Positions 20,144 through 33,811 of a DNA stretch of 64,000 bases are shown piece after piece (position 1 is the stretch's first letter; each line of letters opens with the position of its first letter). The position numbers were made by a program, and so were the translations under genes. This DNA comes from Urophycis tenuis (lineage: Eukaryota > Chordata > Actinopteri > Gadiformes > Phycidae): NCBI GenBank assembly GCA_036785325.1, contig JAXIVH010000044.1, positions 386,501-450,500 of the forward strand, written 5' to 3'. A model generated the notes under the pieces. It had not been told where the DNA came from. It worked only from the letters and a program-made list of their open reading frames with translations, and did not search any database.

Positions 20144-20950
20144 AAAATGTATCATTGAAGCCATCATTGAGACTTTTCTTTTACAATTATACCGCATGAA
20201 CATGGGTCTGCAATAAAGCTTTATATATATTTATGTGTGTGTGTGTATGTTTTAATCACTTACTTGGAACGGCATGATCCCACATCGCTGTGAAGGGACG
20301 GCGTTAACGAGGTGGGCGTGCAACCCCTCGAGAGAGTTGCTGCCTCGCCGGCACTTGTACTTGTTCAGCCGGATGCCGTTCTTCACAACCACCTTCACAG
20401 AGACATACAGCTGTATGCCAGGGGGGTCCTGTAACACACAACCTATTGCAAGGTCCTCATTTATGCTGGTGTCATTTTGAAATGTTACCATATACAAGTT
20501 TGAATGGTTTTGACACACGATGACTGCAGAGACAGCTGCAGGATGGCCCTGGATGCAGGACGGAGGGGGCCTGTGGCTGTGCGGGGAGGACCAGCGGTAT
20601 GGGTGCTGCCGACACAGGGGGCAGGCAGGCCACAGGCTGACGCAGCAGGAGGCCTCGGCTGGAGGCGGGTGGGCGCAGGAGGCTACGGCCGGGTGGAGGA
20701 CGACAACGCAGTGGGCTGAACGGGCCGGTTGGTGGGAGTCACAGGCTCTGGCTCATCAACAAATAATCTGGAAATATAAAATACACACGTGATCAGTATT
20801 GATATTGATATCTTTTATAAGAAAACTGTTCATACTGTTTACACTTTTTATACAACTGTTTATACAATGTCCATACTGTTTATTTATTAATGTTTATCAC
20901 TGACAATGAAGGTGACTTGGTATGACTTGTGTGCTATTTTCTTTCCACAG
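20144..20950. repeat. Composite module copy 4 (type A)
   Basis: Shares private variants with copy 5: GTGTGTATGTTTT in the TG run, GGCTACGGCCG in the exon-like segment and GACAATGAAGG near the right end. Minus-strand 88-codon tail open (20518-20252). Confidence 0.88.
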
Positions 20951-22340
20951 TCAACAGAACACACATGAATCAGCTTATTATTTCGACGACCCGTGGGCAA
21001 ATATAGTCATGCCATACGCCGTTGGAAAGCTTAGATTTCCCCGCTTAAAATGAGCCCATCTCCAAGCAATTTGGTTGCTCACAGACTAAACTGCGTCAGT
21101 TTGACTGAAGTCTACCCAGCAGCTAAAAACGCACCTTCAACGTTTTAATTAAGATCAATCTTTCAATAAAAAACACAAATTAATTAGCTTAGTATTTCAA
21201 CGACCCATGAGTCAATATAGTCTTGCCATACGCCGTTAGAAAGCTTAGATTTCCCCGCTTATAATGAGCCCATCCGTGAGCAATTTGGTTGCTCACAGAC
21301 AAAACTGCGTCAGGTTGACTGAAGTCTACCCAGCAGCTAAAAACATACCTTCAACGTTTCAATTAAGATCAATCTTTCAATAAAGAACACAAATTCATTA
21401 GCTTAGTATTTCAACGACCCATGAGTCAATATAGTCTTGCCATACGACGTTGGAAAGCTTAGATTTCCCCGTTTAAAATGAGCCCATCCTCGAGCAGTCT
21501 GGTTGCTCACAGACTAAACTGCGTCAGGTTGACTGAAGTTTACCCAGAAGCTAAAAACATACCTTCAACGTTTCAATTAAGATCAATCTTTCCTTACAGA
21601 ACACAAATTAATTAGCTTAGTATTTCAACGACCCATGAGTCAATATAGTCTTGCCATACGCCGTTGGAAAGCTTAGATTTGCCCGCTTAAAATGAGCCCA
21701 TCCGCGAGCAATCTGGTTGATCACAGACTAAACTGCGTCAGGTTGACTGAAGTCTACCCAGCAGCTAAAAACATACCTTCAACGTTTCAATTAACATCAA
21801 TCTTTCCTTACAGAACACAAATTAATTAGCTTAGTATTTCAACGACCCATTATCAATATAGTCTTGCCATACGCCGTTGGAAAGCTTAGATTTCGCCGCT
21901 TAAAATGAGCCCATCCCTGAGCAATCTGGTTGATCACAGACTAAACTGCGTCAGGTTGACTGAAGTCTACCCAGCAGCTAAAAACATACCTTCAACGTTT
22001 CAATTAACATTAATCTTTCCTTACAGAACACAAATTAATTAGCTTAGTATTTCAACGACCCTTTGGTGAATATAGTCTTGCCATACACCGTTGGAAAGTT
22101 TAGATTTCCCCGCTCATAATGAGCCCATCCCCGAACAATTTGGTTGCTCACAGAAAAAACTGCGTCAGGTTGACTGAAGTCTACCCAGCAGCTAAAAACA
22201 TACCTTCAACGTTTCAATTAAGATCAATCTTTCAATAAAGAACAAAAATTAATTAGCTTAGTATTTCATCGACCCATGAGTCAATATAGTCTTGCCATAC
22301 GCCGTTGGAAAGCCTAGATTTCCCCGCTTAAAATGAGCCC
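20951..22340. repeat. 214-bp satellite, block 6
   Basis: 6.5 monomers. Contains the junction of the 2,197-bp duplication near 21822. Variants include CCGTTAGAAAGC and AAAACGCACC. Confidence 0.93.
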
Positions 22341-23147
22341 AAAATGTATCATTGAAGCCATCATTGAGACTTTTCTTTTACAATTATACCGCATGAACAT
22401 GGGTCTGCAATAAAGCTTTATATATATTTATGTGTGTGTGTGTATGTTTTAATCACTTACTTGGAACGGCATGATCCCACATCGCTGTGAAGGGACGGCG
22501 TTAACGAGGTGGGCGTGCAACCCCTCGAGAGAGTTGCTGCCTCGCCGGCACTTGTACTTGTTCAGCCGGATGCCGTTCTTCACAACCACCTTCACAGAGA
22601 CATACAGCTGTATGCCAGGGGGGTCCTGTAACACACAACCTATTGCAAGGTCCTCATTTATGCTGGTGTCATTTTGAAATGTTACCATATACAAGTTTGA
22701 ATGGTTTTGACACACGATGACTGCAGAGACAGCTGCAGGATGGCCCTGGATGCAGGACGGAGGGGGCCTGTGGCTGTGCGGGGAGGACCAGCGGTATGGG
22801 TGCTGCCGACACAGGGGGCGGGCAGGCCACAGGCTGACGCAGCAGGAGGCCTCGGCTGGAGGCGGGTGGGCGCAGGAGGCTACGGCCGGGTGGAGGACGA
22901 CAACGCAGTGGGCTGAACGGGCCGGTTGGTGGGAGTCACAGGCTCTGGCTCATCAACAAATAATCTGGAAATATAAAATACACACGTGATCAGTATTGAT
23001 ATTGATATCTTTTATAAGAAAACTGTTCATACTGTTTACACTTTTTATACAACTGTTTATACAATGTCCATACTGTTTATTTATTAATGTTTATCACTGA
23101 CAATGAAGGTGACTTGGTATGACTTGTGTGCTATTTTCTTTCCACAG
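22341..23147. repeat. Composite module copy 5 (type A)
   Basis: Duplicate of copy 4 at an offset of 2,197 bp. Minus-strand tail open (22715-22449). Confidence 0.88.
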
Positions 23148-24110
23148 TCAACAGAACACACATGAATCAGCTTATTATTTCGACGACCCGTGGGCAAATA
23201 TAGTCATGCCATACGCCGTTGGAAAGCTTAGATTTCCCCGCTTAAAATGAGCCCATCTCCAAGCAATTTGGTTGCTCACAGACTAAACTGCGTCAGTTTG
23301 ACTGAAGTCTACCCAGCAGCTAAAAACGCACCTTCAACGTTTTAATTAAGATCAATCTTTCAATAAAAAACACAAATTAATTAGCTTAGTATTTCAACGA
23401 CCCATGAGTCAATATAGTCTTGCCATACGCCGTTAGAAAGCTTAGATTTCCCCGCTTATAATGAGCCCATCCGTGAGCAATTTGGTTGCTCACAGACAAA
23501 ACTGCGTCAGGTTGACTGAAGTCTACCCAGCAGCTAAAAACATACCTTCAACGTTTCAATTAAGATCAATCTTTCAATAAAGAACACAAATTCATTAGCT
23601 TAGTATTTCAACGACCCATGAGTCAATATAGTCTTGCCATACGACGTTGGAAAGCTTAGATTTCCCCGTTTAAAATGAGCCCATCCTCGAGCAGTCTGGT
23701 TGCTCACAGACTAAACTGCGTCAGGTTGACTGAAGTTTACCCAGAAGCTAAAAACATACCTTCAACGTTTCAATTAAGATCAATCTTTCCTTACAGAACA
23801 CAAATTAATTAGCTTAGTATTTCAACGACCCATGAGTCAATATAGTCTTGCCATACGCCGTTGGAAAGCTTAGATTTGCCCGCTTAAAATGAGCCCATCC
23901 GCGAGCAATCTGGTTGATCACAGACTAAACTGCGTCAGGTTGACTGAAGTCTACCCAGCAGCTAAAAAAATACCTTCAACGTTTCAATTAAGATCAATCT
24001 TTCAATAAAGAACACAAATTAATTAGCTTAGTATTTCAACGACCCATGAGTCAATATAGTCTTGCCATACGCCGTTGGAAAGCTTAGATCTCCCCGCTTA
24101 AAATAAGCCC
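23148..24110. repeat. 214-bp satellite, block 7
   Basis: 4.5 monomers. Identical in order to the first 4 monomers of block 6 until about 23970, then departs (AAAAAAATACC) and runs into composite 6 two monomers earlier. Confidence 0.93.
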
Positions 24111-24917
24111 AAAATGTATCATTGAAGCCATCATTGAGACTTTTCTTTTTAAATTATACTGCATGAACATGGGTCCGCAATAAAGCTTTATATATATTTA
24201 TGTGTGTGTGTGTGTGTTTAAATCACTTACTTGGAACGTCATGATCCCACATCGCTGTGAAGGGACGGCGTTAACGAGGTGGGCTTGCAACCCCTCGAGG
24301 GAGTTGCTGCCTCGCCGGCACTTGTGCTTGTTCAGCCGGATGCCGTTCTTCACAACCACCTTCACAGAGACATACAGCTGTATGCCAGGGGGGTCCTTTA
24401 ACACACAACCTATTGTAAGGTCCTCATTTATGCTGGTGTCATTTTGAAATGTTACCATATACAAGTTTGAATGGTTTTGACACACGATGACTGCAGAGAC
24501 AGCTGCAAGATGGCCCTGGATGCAGGACGGAGGGGGCCTGTGGCTGTGCGGGGAGGACCAGCGGTATGGGTGCTTCCAACACAGGGGGCGGGCAGGCCAC
24601 AGGCTGACGCAGCAGGAGGCCTCGGCTGGAGGCGGGTGGGCGCAGGAGGCTTCGGCCGGGTGGAGGACGACAACGCAGTGGGCTGAACGGGCCGGTTGGT
24701 GGGAGTCACAGGCTCTGGCTCATCAACAAATAATCTGGAAATAGAAAATACACACGTGATCAGTATTGATATTGATATCTTTTATAAGAACACTGTTCAT
24801 ACTGTTTACACTTTTTATACAACTGTTTATACAATGTCCATACTGTTTATTTATTAATGTTTATCACTGACAATAAAGGTGACTTGGTATGACTTGTGTG
24901 CTATTTTCTTTCCACAG
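24111..24917. repeat. Composite module copy 6 (type A)
   Basis: The TG run is followed by TTTAAATCAC instead of TTTTAATCAC, a variant shared with copy 8. Private changes: GGAACGTCATG, GTGCTTCCAAC, GTCCTTTAAC. Minus-strand tail open. Confidence 0.88.
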
Positions 24918-26298
24918 TCAACAGAACACACATGAGTCAGCTTATTATTTCGACGACCCGTGGGCAAATATAGTCATGCCATACGCCGTTGGAAAGCTTA
25001 GATTAAAATGAGCCCATCTCCGAGCAATTTGGTTGCTCACAGACTAAACTGCGTTAGTTTGACTGAAGTCTACCCAGCAGCTAAAAACATACCTTCAACG
25101 TTTCAATTAACATCAATCTTTCCTTATAGAACACAAATTAATTAGCTTAGTATTTCAACGACCCATGAGTCAATATAGTCTTGAAATACGCCGTTGGAAA
25201 GCTTAGATTTCCCGCTTAAAATGAGCCCATCCGCGAGCAGTCTGGTTGATCACAGACTAAACTGCGTCAAGTTGACTGAAGTCTACCCAGCAGCTAAAGA
25301 CATACCTTCAACGTTTCAATTAAGATAAATCTTTCCTGACAGAACACAAATTAATTAGCTTAGTATTTCAACGACCCATGAGTCAATATAGTCTTGCCAT
25401 ACGCCGTTGGAAAGCTTAGATTTGCCCGCTTAAAATGAGCCCATTCGCGAGCAGTCTGGTTGATTACAGACTACACTGCGTCAGGTTGACTGAAGTCTAC
25501 CCAGCAGCTAAAAACATACCTTCAACGTTTCAATTAACATCAATCTTTCCTTACAGAACACAAATTAATTAGCTTAGTATTTCAACGACCCATGAGTCAA
25601 TATAGTCTTGCTATACGCCGTTGGAAAGCTTAGATTTCCCCGCTTAAAATGAGCCCATCCCTGAGCAATTTGGTTGCTCACAGACAAAACTGCGTCAGGT
25701 TGACTGAAGTCTACCCAGCAGCTAAAAACATACCTTCAACGTTTCAATTAAGATCAATCTTTCAATAAAGAACACAAATTAATTAGCTTAGTATTTCAAC
25801 GACCCATGAGTCAATATAGTCTTGCCATACGACGTTGGAAAGCTTAGATTTCCCCACTTAAAATGAGCCCATCCGCGAGCAGTCCGGTTGCTCACAGACA
25901 AAACTGCGTCAGGTTGACTGAAGTCTGCCCAGCTGCTAAAAACATACCTTCAAGGTTTCAATTAAGATCAATCTTTCCTTACAGAACACAAATTAATTAG
26001 CTTAGTATTTCAACTAGCCATGAGTCAATATAGTCTTGACATACGCCGTTAGAAAGCTTAGATTTCCCCGCTTAAAATGAGCCCATCCCCGAGCAATTTG
26101 GTTGCTCACAGACAAAACTGCGTCAGGTTGACTGAAGTCTACCCAGCAGCTAAAAACATACCTTCAACGTTTCAATTAAGATCAATCTTTCAATAAAGAA
26201 CACAAAGTAATTTGCTTAGTATTTCAACGACCCATGAGTCAATATAGGCTTGCCATACACCGTTGGAAAGCTTAGATTTCCCCGCTTAAAATGAGCCC
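24918..26298. repeat. 214-bp satellite, block 8
   Basis: 6.5 monomers. The first has lost about 11 bases (CTTAGATTAAAATG) and another has CTTGAAATACG. Confidence 0.93.
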
Positions 26299-27087
26299 AA
26301 AATGTATCATTGAAGCCATCATTGAGACTTTTCTTTTTAAATTATACCGCATGAACATGGGTCTGCAATAAAGCTTTATATATATTTATGTGTGTGTGTG
26401 TGTGTTTTAATCACTTACTTGGAACGGCATGATCCCACATCGCTGTGAAGGGATGGCGTTAACGAGGTGGGTGTGCAACCCCTCGAGAGAGTTGCTGCTT
26501 GTTCAGCCGGATGCCGTTCTTAAAACCACCTTCACAGAGACATACAGCTGTATGCCAGGGGGGTCCTGTAACACACAACCTATTGCAAGGTCCTCATTTA
26601 TGCTGGTGTCATTTTGAAATGTTACCATATGCAAGTTTGAATGGTTTTGACACACGATGACTGCAGAGACAGCTGCAGGATGGCCCTGGATGCAGGACAG
26701 AGGGGGCCTGTGGCTGTGCGGGGAGGACCAGCGGTATGGGTGCTGCCGACACAGGGGGCGGGCAGGCCACAGGCTGACGCAGCAGGAGGCCTCGGCTGGA
26801 GGCGGGTGGGCGCAGGAGGCTTCGGCCGGGTGGAGGACGACAACGCAGTGGGCTGAACGGGCCGGTTGGTGGGAGTCACAGGCTCTGGCTCATCAACAAA
26901 TAATCTGGAAATATAAAATACACACGTGATCAGTATTGATATTGATATCTTTTATAAGAAAACTGTTCATACTGTTTACACTTTTTATACAACTGTTTAT
27001 ACAATGTCCATACTGTTTATTTATTAATGTTTATCACTGACAATAAAGGTGACTTGGTATGACTTGTGTGCTATTTTCTTTCCACAG
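26299..27087. repeat. Composite module copy 7 (type A, internally deleted)
   Basis: Seventeen bases are missing after GTTGCTGC (near 26496) and one more in CCGTTCTTAAAACC. The two losses sum to 18 but shift the minus-strand frame in between, so the 88-codon tail is broken here. The splice-like ends remain. Confidence 0.85.
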
Positions 27088-30000
27088 TCAACAGAACACA
27101 CATGAATCAGCTTATTATTTCGACGACCCGTGGGCCAATATAGTCATGCCATACGCCGTTGGAAAGCTTAGATTTCCCCGCTTAAAATGAGCCCATCTCC
27201 AAGCAATTTGGTTGCTCACAGACTAAACTGCGTCACTTTGACTGAAGTCTACCCAGCAGCTAAAAACATACCTTCAAGGTTTCAATTAAGATCAATCTTT
27301 CCTTACAGAACACAAATTAATTAGCTTAGTATTTCAACGACCCTTTGGTGAATATAGTCTTGCCATACGCCGTTGGAAAGCTTAGATTTCTCCGCTTATA
27401 ATGAGCCCATCCCCGAGCAATTTGGTTGCTCACAGACAAAACTGCGTCAGGTTGACTGAAGTCTACCCAGCAGCTAAAAACATACCTTCAACGTTTCAAT
27501 TAAGATCAATCTTTCCTTACAGAACACAAATTAATTAGCTTAGTATTTCAACGACCCATGAGTCAATATAGTCTTGCCATACGCCCTTGGAAAGCTTAGA
27601 TTTCCCCGCTTAAAATGAGCCCATCCGCGAGCAGTCTGGTTGATCACAGACTAAACTGCGTCAGGTTGACTGAAGTCTACCCAGCAGCTAAAAACATACC
27701 TTCAACGTTTCAATTATCATCAATCTTTCCTTACAGAACACAAATTAATTAGCTTAGTATTTCAACGACCCTTTGGTGAATATAGTCTTGCCATACGCCG
27801 TTGGAAAGCTTAGATTTCCCCGCTTAAAATGAGCCCATCCGCGAGCAGTCTGGTTGATCACAGACTAAACTGCGTCAGGTTGACTGAAGTCTACCCAGCA
27901 GCTAAAAACATACCTTCAACGTTTCAATTAACATCAATCTTTCCTTACAGAACACAAATTAATTAGCTTAGTATTTCAACGACCCATGAGTCAATATAGT
28001 CTTGCCATACGCCGTTGGAAAGCTTAGATTTCCCCGCTTAAAATTAGCCCATCCCTGAGCAATTTTGTTGCTCACAGACAAAACTGCGTCAGGTTGACTG
28101 AAGTCTACCCAGCAGCTAAAAACATACCTTCAACGTTTCAATTAAGATCAATCTTTCCTTACAGAACACAAATTAATTAGCTTAGTATTTCAACGACCCT
28201 TTGGTGAATATAGTCTTGCCATACGCCGTTGGAAAGCTTAGATTTCCCCGCTTATAATGAGTATTTCAAAGACCCTTTGGTGAATATAGTCTTGCCATAC
28301 GCCGTTGGAAAGCGTAGATTTCCCCGCTTATAATGAGCCCATCCGTGAGCAATTTGGTTGCTCACAGACAAAACTGCGTCAGGTTGACTGAAGTCTACCC
28401 AGCAGCTAAAAACATACCTTCAATGTTTCAATTAAGATCAATCTTTCAATAAAGAACACAAATTAATTAGCTTAGTATTTCAACGACCCATGAGTCAATA
28501 TAGTCTTGCCATACGCCGTTGGAAAGCTTAGATTTCCCCGCTTAAAATGAGCCCATCCGCGAGCAGTCTGGTTGATCACAGACTAAACTGCGTCAGGTTG
28601 ACTGAAGTCTACCCAGCAGCTAAAAACATACCTTCAACGTTTCAATTAACATCAATCTTTCCTTACAGAACACAAATTAATTAGCTTAGTATTTCAACGA
28701 CCCATGAGTCAATATAGTCTTGCCATACGCCGTTGGAAAGCTTAGATTTCCCTGCTTAAAATTAGCCCATCCCTGAGCAATTTGGTTGCTCACAGACAAA
28801 ACTGCGTCAGGTTGACTGAAGTCTACCCAGCAGCTAAAAACATACCTTTAACGTTTCAATTAAGATCAATCTTTCCTTACAGAACACACATTAATTAGCT
28901 TAGTATTTCAACGACCCTTTGGTAGATATAGTCTTGCCATACGCCGTTGGAAAGCTTAGATTTCCCCGCTTAAAATGCGCCCATCCCCGACTAATTAAGT
29001 TGCTCACAGACAAAACTGCGTCAGGTTGACTGAAGTCTACCCAGCAGCTAAAAACATATCTTCAACGTTTCAAATAAGATCAATCTTTCCTTACAGAACA
29101 CAAATTAATTAGCTTAGTATTTCAACGAGCCATGAGTCAATATAGTCTTGCCATACGCCGTTGGAAAGCTTAGATTTCCCCGCTTAAAATGAGTCCATCC
29201 GCGAGCAGTCTGGTTGATCACAGACTAAACTGCGTCAGGTTGACTGAAGTCTACCCAGCAGCTAAAAACATACCTTCAACGTTTCAATTAACATCAATCT
29301 TTCCTTACAGAACACAAATTAATTAGCTTAGTATTTCAACGACCCTTTGGTGAATAAAGTCTTGCCATACGCCGTTGGAAGGCTTAGATTTCCCCACTTA
29401 AAATGAGCCCATCCGCGAGCAGTCTGGTTGCTCCCAGACTAAACTGCTCCAGGTTGACTGAAGTCTACCCAGCAGCTAAAAACATACCTTCAACGTTTCA
29501 AATAAGATCAATCTTTCCTTACAGAACACAAATTAATTAGCTTAGTATTTCAACGAGCCATGAGTCAATATAGTCTTGCCATACGCCGTTGGAAAGCTTA
29601 GATTTCCCCGCTTAAAATGAGTCCATTCGCGAGCAGTCTGGTTGATCACAGACTAAACTGCGTCAGGTTGACTGAAGTCTACCCAGCAGCTAAAAACATA
29701 CCTTCAACGTTTCAATTAACATCAATCTTTCCTTACAGAACACAAATTAATTAGCTTAGTATTTCAACGACCCATGAGTCAATATAGTCTTGCCATACGC
29801 TGTTGGAAAGCTTAGATTTCCCCGCTTAAAATGGGCCCATCCCCGAGCAATTTGGTTGCTCAAAGACAAAACTGCGTCAGGTTGACTGAAGTCTACCCAG
29901 AAGCTAAAAACATACCTTCAACGTTTCGATTAAGATCAATCATTCCTTACAGAACACAAATTAATTAGCTTAGTATTTCAACGACCCTTTTGTGAATATA

Positions 30001-30908
30001 GTCTTGCCATAGGCCGTTGGAAAGCTTAGATTTCCCCGCTTAAAATGAGCCCATCCGCGAGCAGTCTGGTTGCTCACAGACTAAACTGCGTCAGGTTGAC
30101 TGAAGTCTACCCAGAAGCTAAAAACATACCTTCAACGTTTCAATTAACATAAATCTTTCCTTACAGAACACAAATTAATTAGCTTATTATTTCAACGACC
30201 CTTTGGTGAATATAGTCTTGCCATACACCGTTGGAAAGCTTAGATTTCCCCGCTTAAAATGAGTCCATCCTCGCGCAGTCTGGTTGCTCACAGACTAAAC
30301 TGCGTCAGGTTGACTGAAGTCTACCCAGCAGATAAAAACATACCTTCAACGTTTCAATTAACATCAATCTTTCCTTATAGAACACAAATTAATTAGCTTA
30401 GTATTTCAACGACCCTTTGGTGAATATAGTCTTGCCATACGCCGTTGGAAAGCTTAGATTTCCACGCTTATAAAGAGCCCATCCCCCTGCAATTTGGTTG
30501 CTCACAGACAAAACTGCGTCAGGTTGACTGAAGTCTACCCAGCAGCTAAAAACATACCTTCAACGTTTCAATTAACATCAATCTTTCCTTACAGAACACA
30601 AATTAATTAGCTTAGTATTTCAACGACCCATCAGTCAATATAGTCTTGCCATACGCCGTTGGAAAGCTTAAATTTCCCCGCTTAAAATGAGCCCATCCCC
30701 GAGCAATTTGGTTGCTCACAGACAAAACTGCGTCAGGTTGACTGAAGTCTATCCAGCAGCTAAAAACATACCTTCAACGTTTCAATTAAGATCAATCTTT
30801 CCTAACAGAACACAAATTAATTAGCTTAGTATTTCAACGACCCATGAGTCAATATAGTCTTGCCATACGCCGTTGGAAAGCTTAGATTTCCCCGCTTAAA
30901 ATGAGCCC
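27088..30908. repeat. 214-bp satellite, block 9 (longest)
   Basis: About 18 monomers, the longest uninterrupted run. Clean 214-bp spacing is visible from TAGTAT at 27541, 27755 and 27969. A truncated monomer is fused near 28258 (TTATAATGAGTATTTC). A two-monomer unit marked by CGAGCCATGAG and GAGTCCAT repeats at about 427 bp (29128 and 29555). Confidence 0.95.
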
Positions 30909-31714
30909 AAAATGTATCATTGAAGCCATCATTGACACTTTTCTTTTTAAATTATACCGCATGAACATGGGTCCGCAATAAAGCTTTATATATATTTATG
31001 TGTGTGTGTGTGTGTTTAAATCACTTACTTGGAACGGCATGATCCCACATCGCTGTGAAGGGACGGCGTTAACGAGGTGGGCGTGCAACCCCTCGAGAGA
31101 GTTGCTGCCTCGCCAGCACTTGTACTTGTTCAGCCGGATGCCGTTCTTCACAACCACCTTCACAGAGACATACAGCTGTATGCCAGGGGGGTCCTGTAAA
31201 ACACAACCTATTGCAAGGTCCTCATTTATGCTGGTGTCATTTTGAAATGTTACCATATACAAGTTTGAATGGTTTTGACACACGATGACTGCAGAGACAG
31301 CTGCAGGATGGCCCTGGATGCAGGACGGAGGGGGCCTGTGGCTGTGCGGGGAGGACCAGCGGAATGGGTGCTGCCGACACAGGGGGCGGGCAGGCCACAG
31401 GCTGACGCAGCAGGAGGCCTCGGCTGGAGGCGGGTAGGCGCAGGAGGCTTCGGCCGGGTGGAGGATGACAACGCAGTGGGCTGAACGGTCCGGTTGGTGG
31501 GAGTCACAGGCTCTGGCTCATCAACAAATAATCTGGAAATAGAAAATACACACGTGATCAGTATTGATATTGATATCTTTTATAAGAACACTGTTCATAC
31601 TGTTTACACTTTTATACAACTGTTTATACAATGTCCATACTGTTTATTTATTAATGTTTATCACTGACAATAAAGGTGACTTGGTATGACTTGTGTGCTA
31701 TTTTCTTTCAACGG
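30909..31714. repeat. Composite module copy 8 (type A)
   Basis: The plus-strand acceptor is mutated: CAACGG replaces CCACAG. The exon-like segment has GCGGAATGGG and GGGTAGGCG. The minus-strand 88-codon tail stays open (31283-30996 with a slight extension). Confidence 0.87.
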
Positions 31715-32677
31715 TCAACAGAACACACATGAATCAGCTTATTATTTCGACGAGCCGTGGGCAAATATAGTCATGCCATACGCCGTTGGAAAGCTTTGAT
31801 TTCCCAGCTTAAAATGAGCCCATCTCCGAGCAATTTGGTTGCTCACAGACAAATCTGCGTCAGGTTGACTGAAGTCTACCCAGCAGCTAAAAACATATCT
31901 TCAACGTTTCAAATAAGATCAATCTTTCCTTACAGAACACAAATTAATTAGCTTAGTATTTCAACGACCCTTTTGTGAATATAGTCTTGCCATAGGCCGT
32001 TTGAAAGCTTAGATTTCCCCGCTTAAAATGAGCCCATCCGCGAGCAGTCTGGTTGCTCACAGACTAAACTGCGTCAGGTTGACTGAAGTCTACCCAGAAG
32101 CTAAAAACATACCTTCAACGTTTCAATTAACATAAATCTTTCCTTACAGAACACAAATTAATTAGCTTATTATTTCAACGACCCTTTGGTGAATATAGTC
32201 CTGCCATACACCGTTGGAAAGCTTAGATTTCCCCGCTTAAAATGAGTCCATCCTCGCGCAGTCTGGTTGCTCACAGACTAAACTGCGTCAGGTTGACTGA
32301 AGTCTACCCAGCAGCTAAAAACATACCTTCAACGTTTCAATTAACATCAATCTTTCCTTACAGAACACAAATTAATTAGCTTAGTATTTCAACGACCCTT
32401 TGGTGAATATAGTCTTGCCATACGCCGTTGGAAAGCTTAAATTTCCCCGCTTAAAATGAGCCCATCCCCGAGCAATTTGGTTGCTCACAGACAAAACTGC
32501 GTCAGGTTGACTGAAGTCTACCCAGCAGCTAAAAACATACCTTCAACGTTTCAATTAAGATCAATCTTTCCTAACAGAACACAAATTAATTAGCTTAGTA
32601 TTTCAACGACCCATGAGTCAATATAGTCTTGCCATACGCCGTTGGAAAGCTTAGATTTCCCCGCTTAAAATGAGCCC
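31715..32677. repeat. 214-bp satellite, block 10
   Basis: 4.5 monomers. Private markers CCATAGGCCGTT (31990) and CCTCGCGCAGTC match 30007-30275 in block 9. Relative to block 9 one monomer is missing before the next composite, so this is a duplicated segment with a one-monomer loss. Confidence 0.93.
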
Positions 32678-33490
32678 AAATTGTATCATTGAAGCCATCA
32701 TTGAGACTTTTCTTTTTAAATTATACCGCATGAACATGGGTCTGCAATAAAGCTTTATATATATTTATGTGTGTGTGTGTGTGTGTGTGTTTTAATCACT
32801 TAATTGGAACGGCATGATCCCACATCGTTGTGAAGGGACGGCGTTAAAGAGGTGGGCGTGCAACCCCTCGAGAGAGTTGCTGCCTCGCCGGCACTTGTAC
32901 TCGTTCAGCCGGATGCCGTTCTTCACAACCACCTTCACAGAGACATACAGCTGTATGCCAGGGGGGTCCTGTAACACACAACCTATTGCAAGGTCCTCAT
33001 TTGTGCTGGTGTCATTTTGAAATGTTACCATATACAAGTTTGAATGGTTTTGACACACGATGACTGCAGAGACAGCTGCAGGATGGCCCTGGATGCAGGA
33101 CGGAGGGGGCCTGTGGCTGTGCGGGGAGGACCAGCGGTATGGGTGCTGCCGACACAGGGGGCGGGCAGGCCACAGGCTGACGCAGCAGGAGGCCTCGGCT
33201 GGAGGCGGGTGGGCGCAGGAGGCTTCGGCCGGGTGGAGGACGACAACGCAGTGGGCTGAACGGGCCGGTTGGTGGGAGTCACAGGCTCTGGCTCATCAAC
33301 AAATAATCTGGAAATATAAAATACACACGTGATCAGTATTGATATTGATATCTTTTATAAGAACACTGTTCATACTGTTTACACTTTTTATACAACTGTT
33401 TATACAATGTCCATACTGTTTATTTATTAGTGTTTATCACTGACAAAAAAGGTGACTTGGTATGACTTGTGTGCTATTTTCTTTCCACAG
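32678..33490. repeat. Composite module copy 9 (type A)
   Basis: Longest TG run of the type A copies. Shares GTACTCGTTC with copy 10. Minus-strand tail open (33058-32792). Confidence 0.88.
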
Positions 33491-33811
33491 TCAACAGAAC
33501 ACACATGAATCAGCTTATTATTTCGACAACCCATGAGTCAATATAGTCTTGCCATACGCCGTTGGAAAGCTTAGATTTCCCCGCTTAAAATGAGCCCATC
33601 CGCGAGCAGTCTGGTTGATCACAGACTAAACTGCGTCAGGTTGACTGAAGTCTACCCAGCAGCTAAAAACATACCTTCAACGTTTCAATTAACATCAATC
33701 TTTCAATAAAGAACACAAATTAATTAGCTTAGTATTTCAACGACCCATGAGTCAATATAGTCTTGCCATACACCGTTGGAAAGCTTAGATTTCCCCGCTT
33801 AAAATGAGCCC
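33491..33811. repeat. 214-bp satellite, block 11
   Basis: Only 1.5 monomers separate copies 9 and 10, the shortest spacing in the window, giving a composite-to-composite distance of 1,134 bp. Confidence 0.93.

Larger units (their letters stand above)
19625..23970. repeat. Recent tandem duplication of a 2,197-bp higher-order unit
   Basis: Two head-to-tail units, about 19625-21821 and 21822-23970. Each holds monomers, one whole composite (copies 4 and 5) and more monomers, with the same private variants at an offset of exactly 2,197 bp (CATTATCAAT at 19651 and 21848). I noticed one mismatch, GGGGGCAGGCAGG in copy 4 versus GGGGGCGGGCAGG in copy 5, so the event is very recent or homogenised. Confidence 0.9.

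Noticed and set aside
27088..30908. CENP-B box in the 214-bp monomer
   Set aside because: I found no match to the TTCG...A..CGGG pattern in the consensus monomer.
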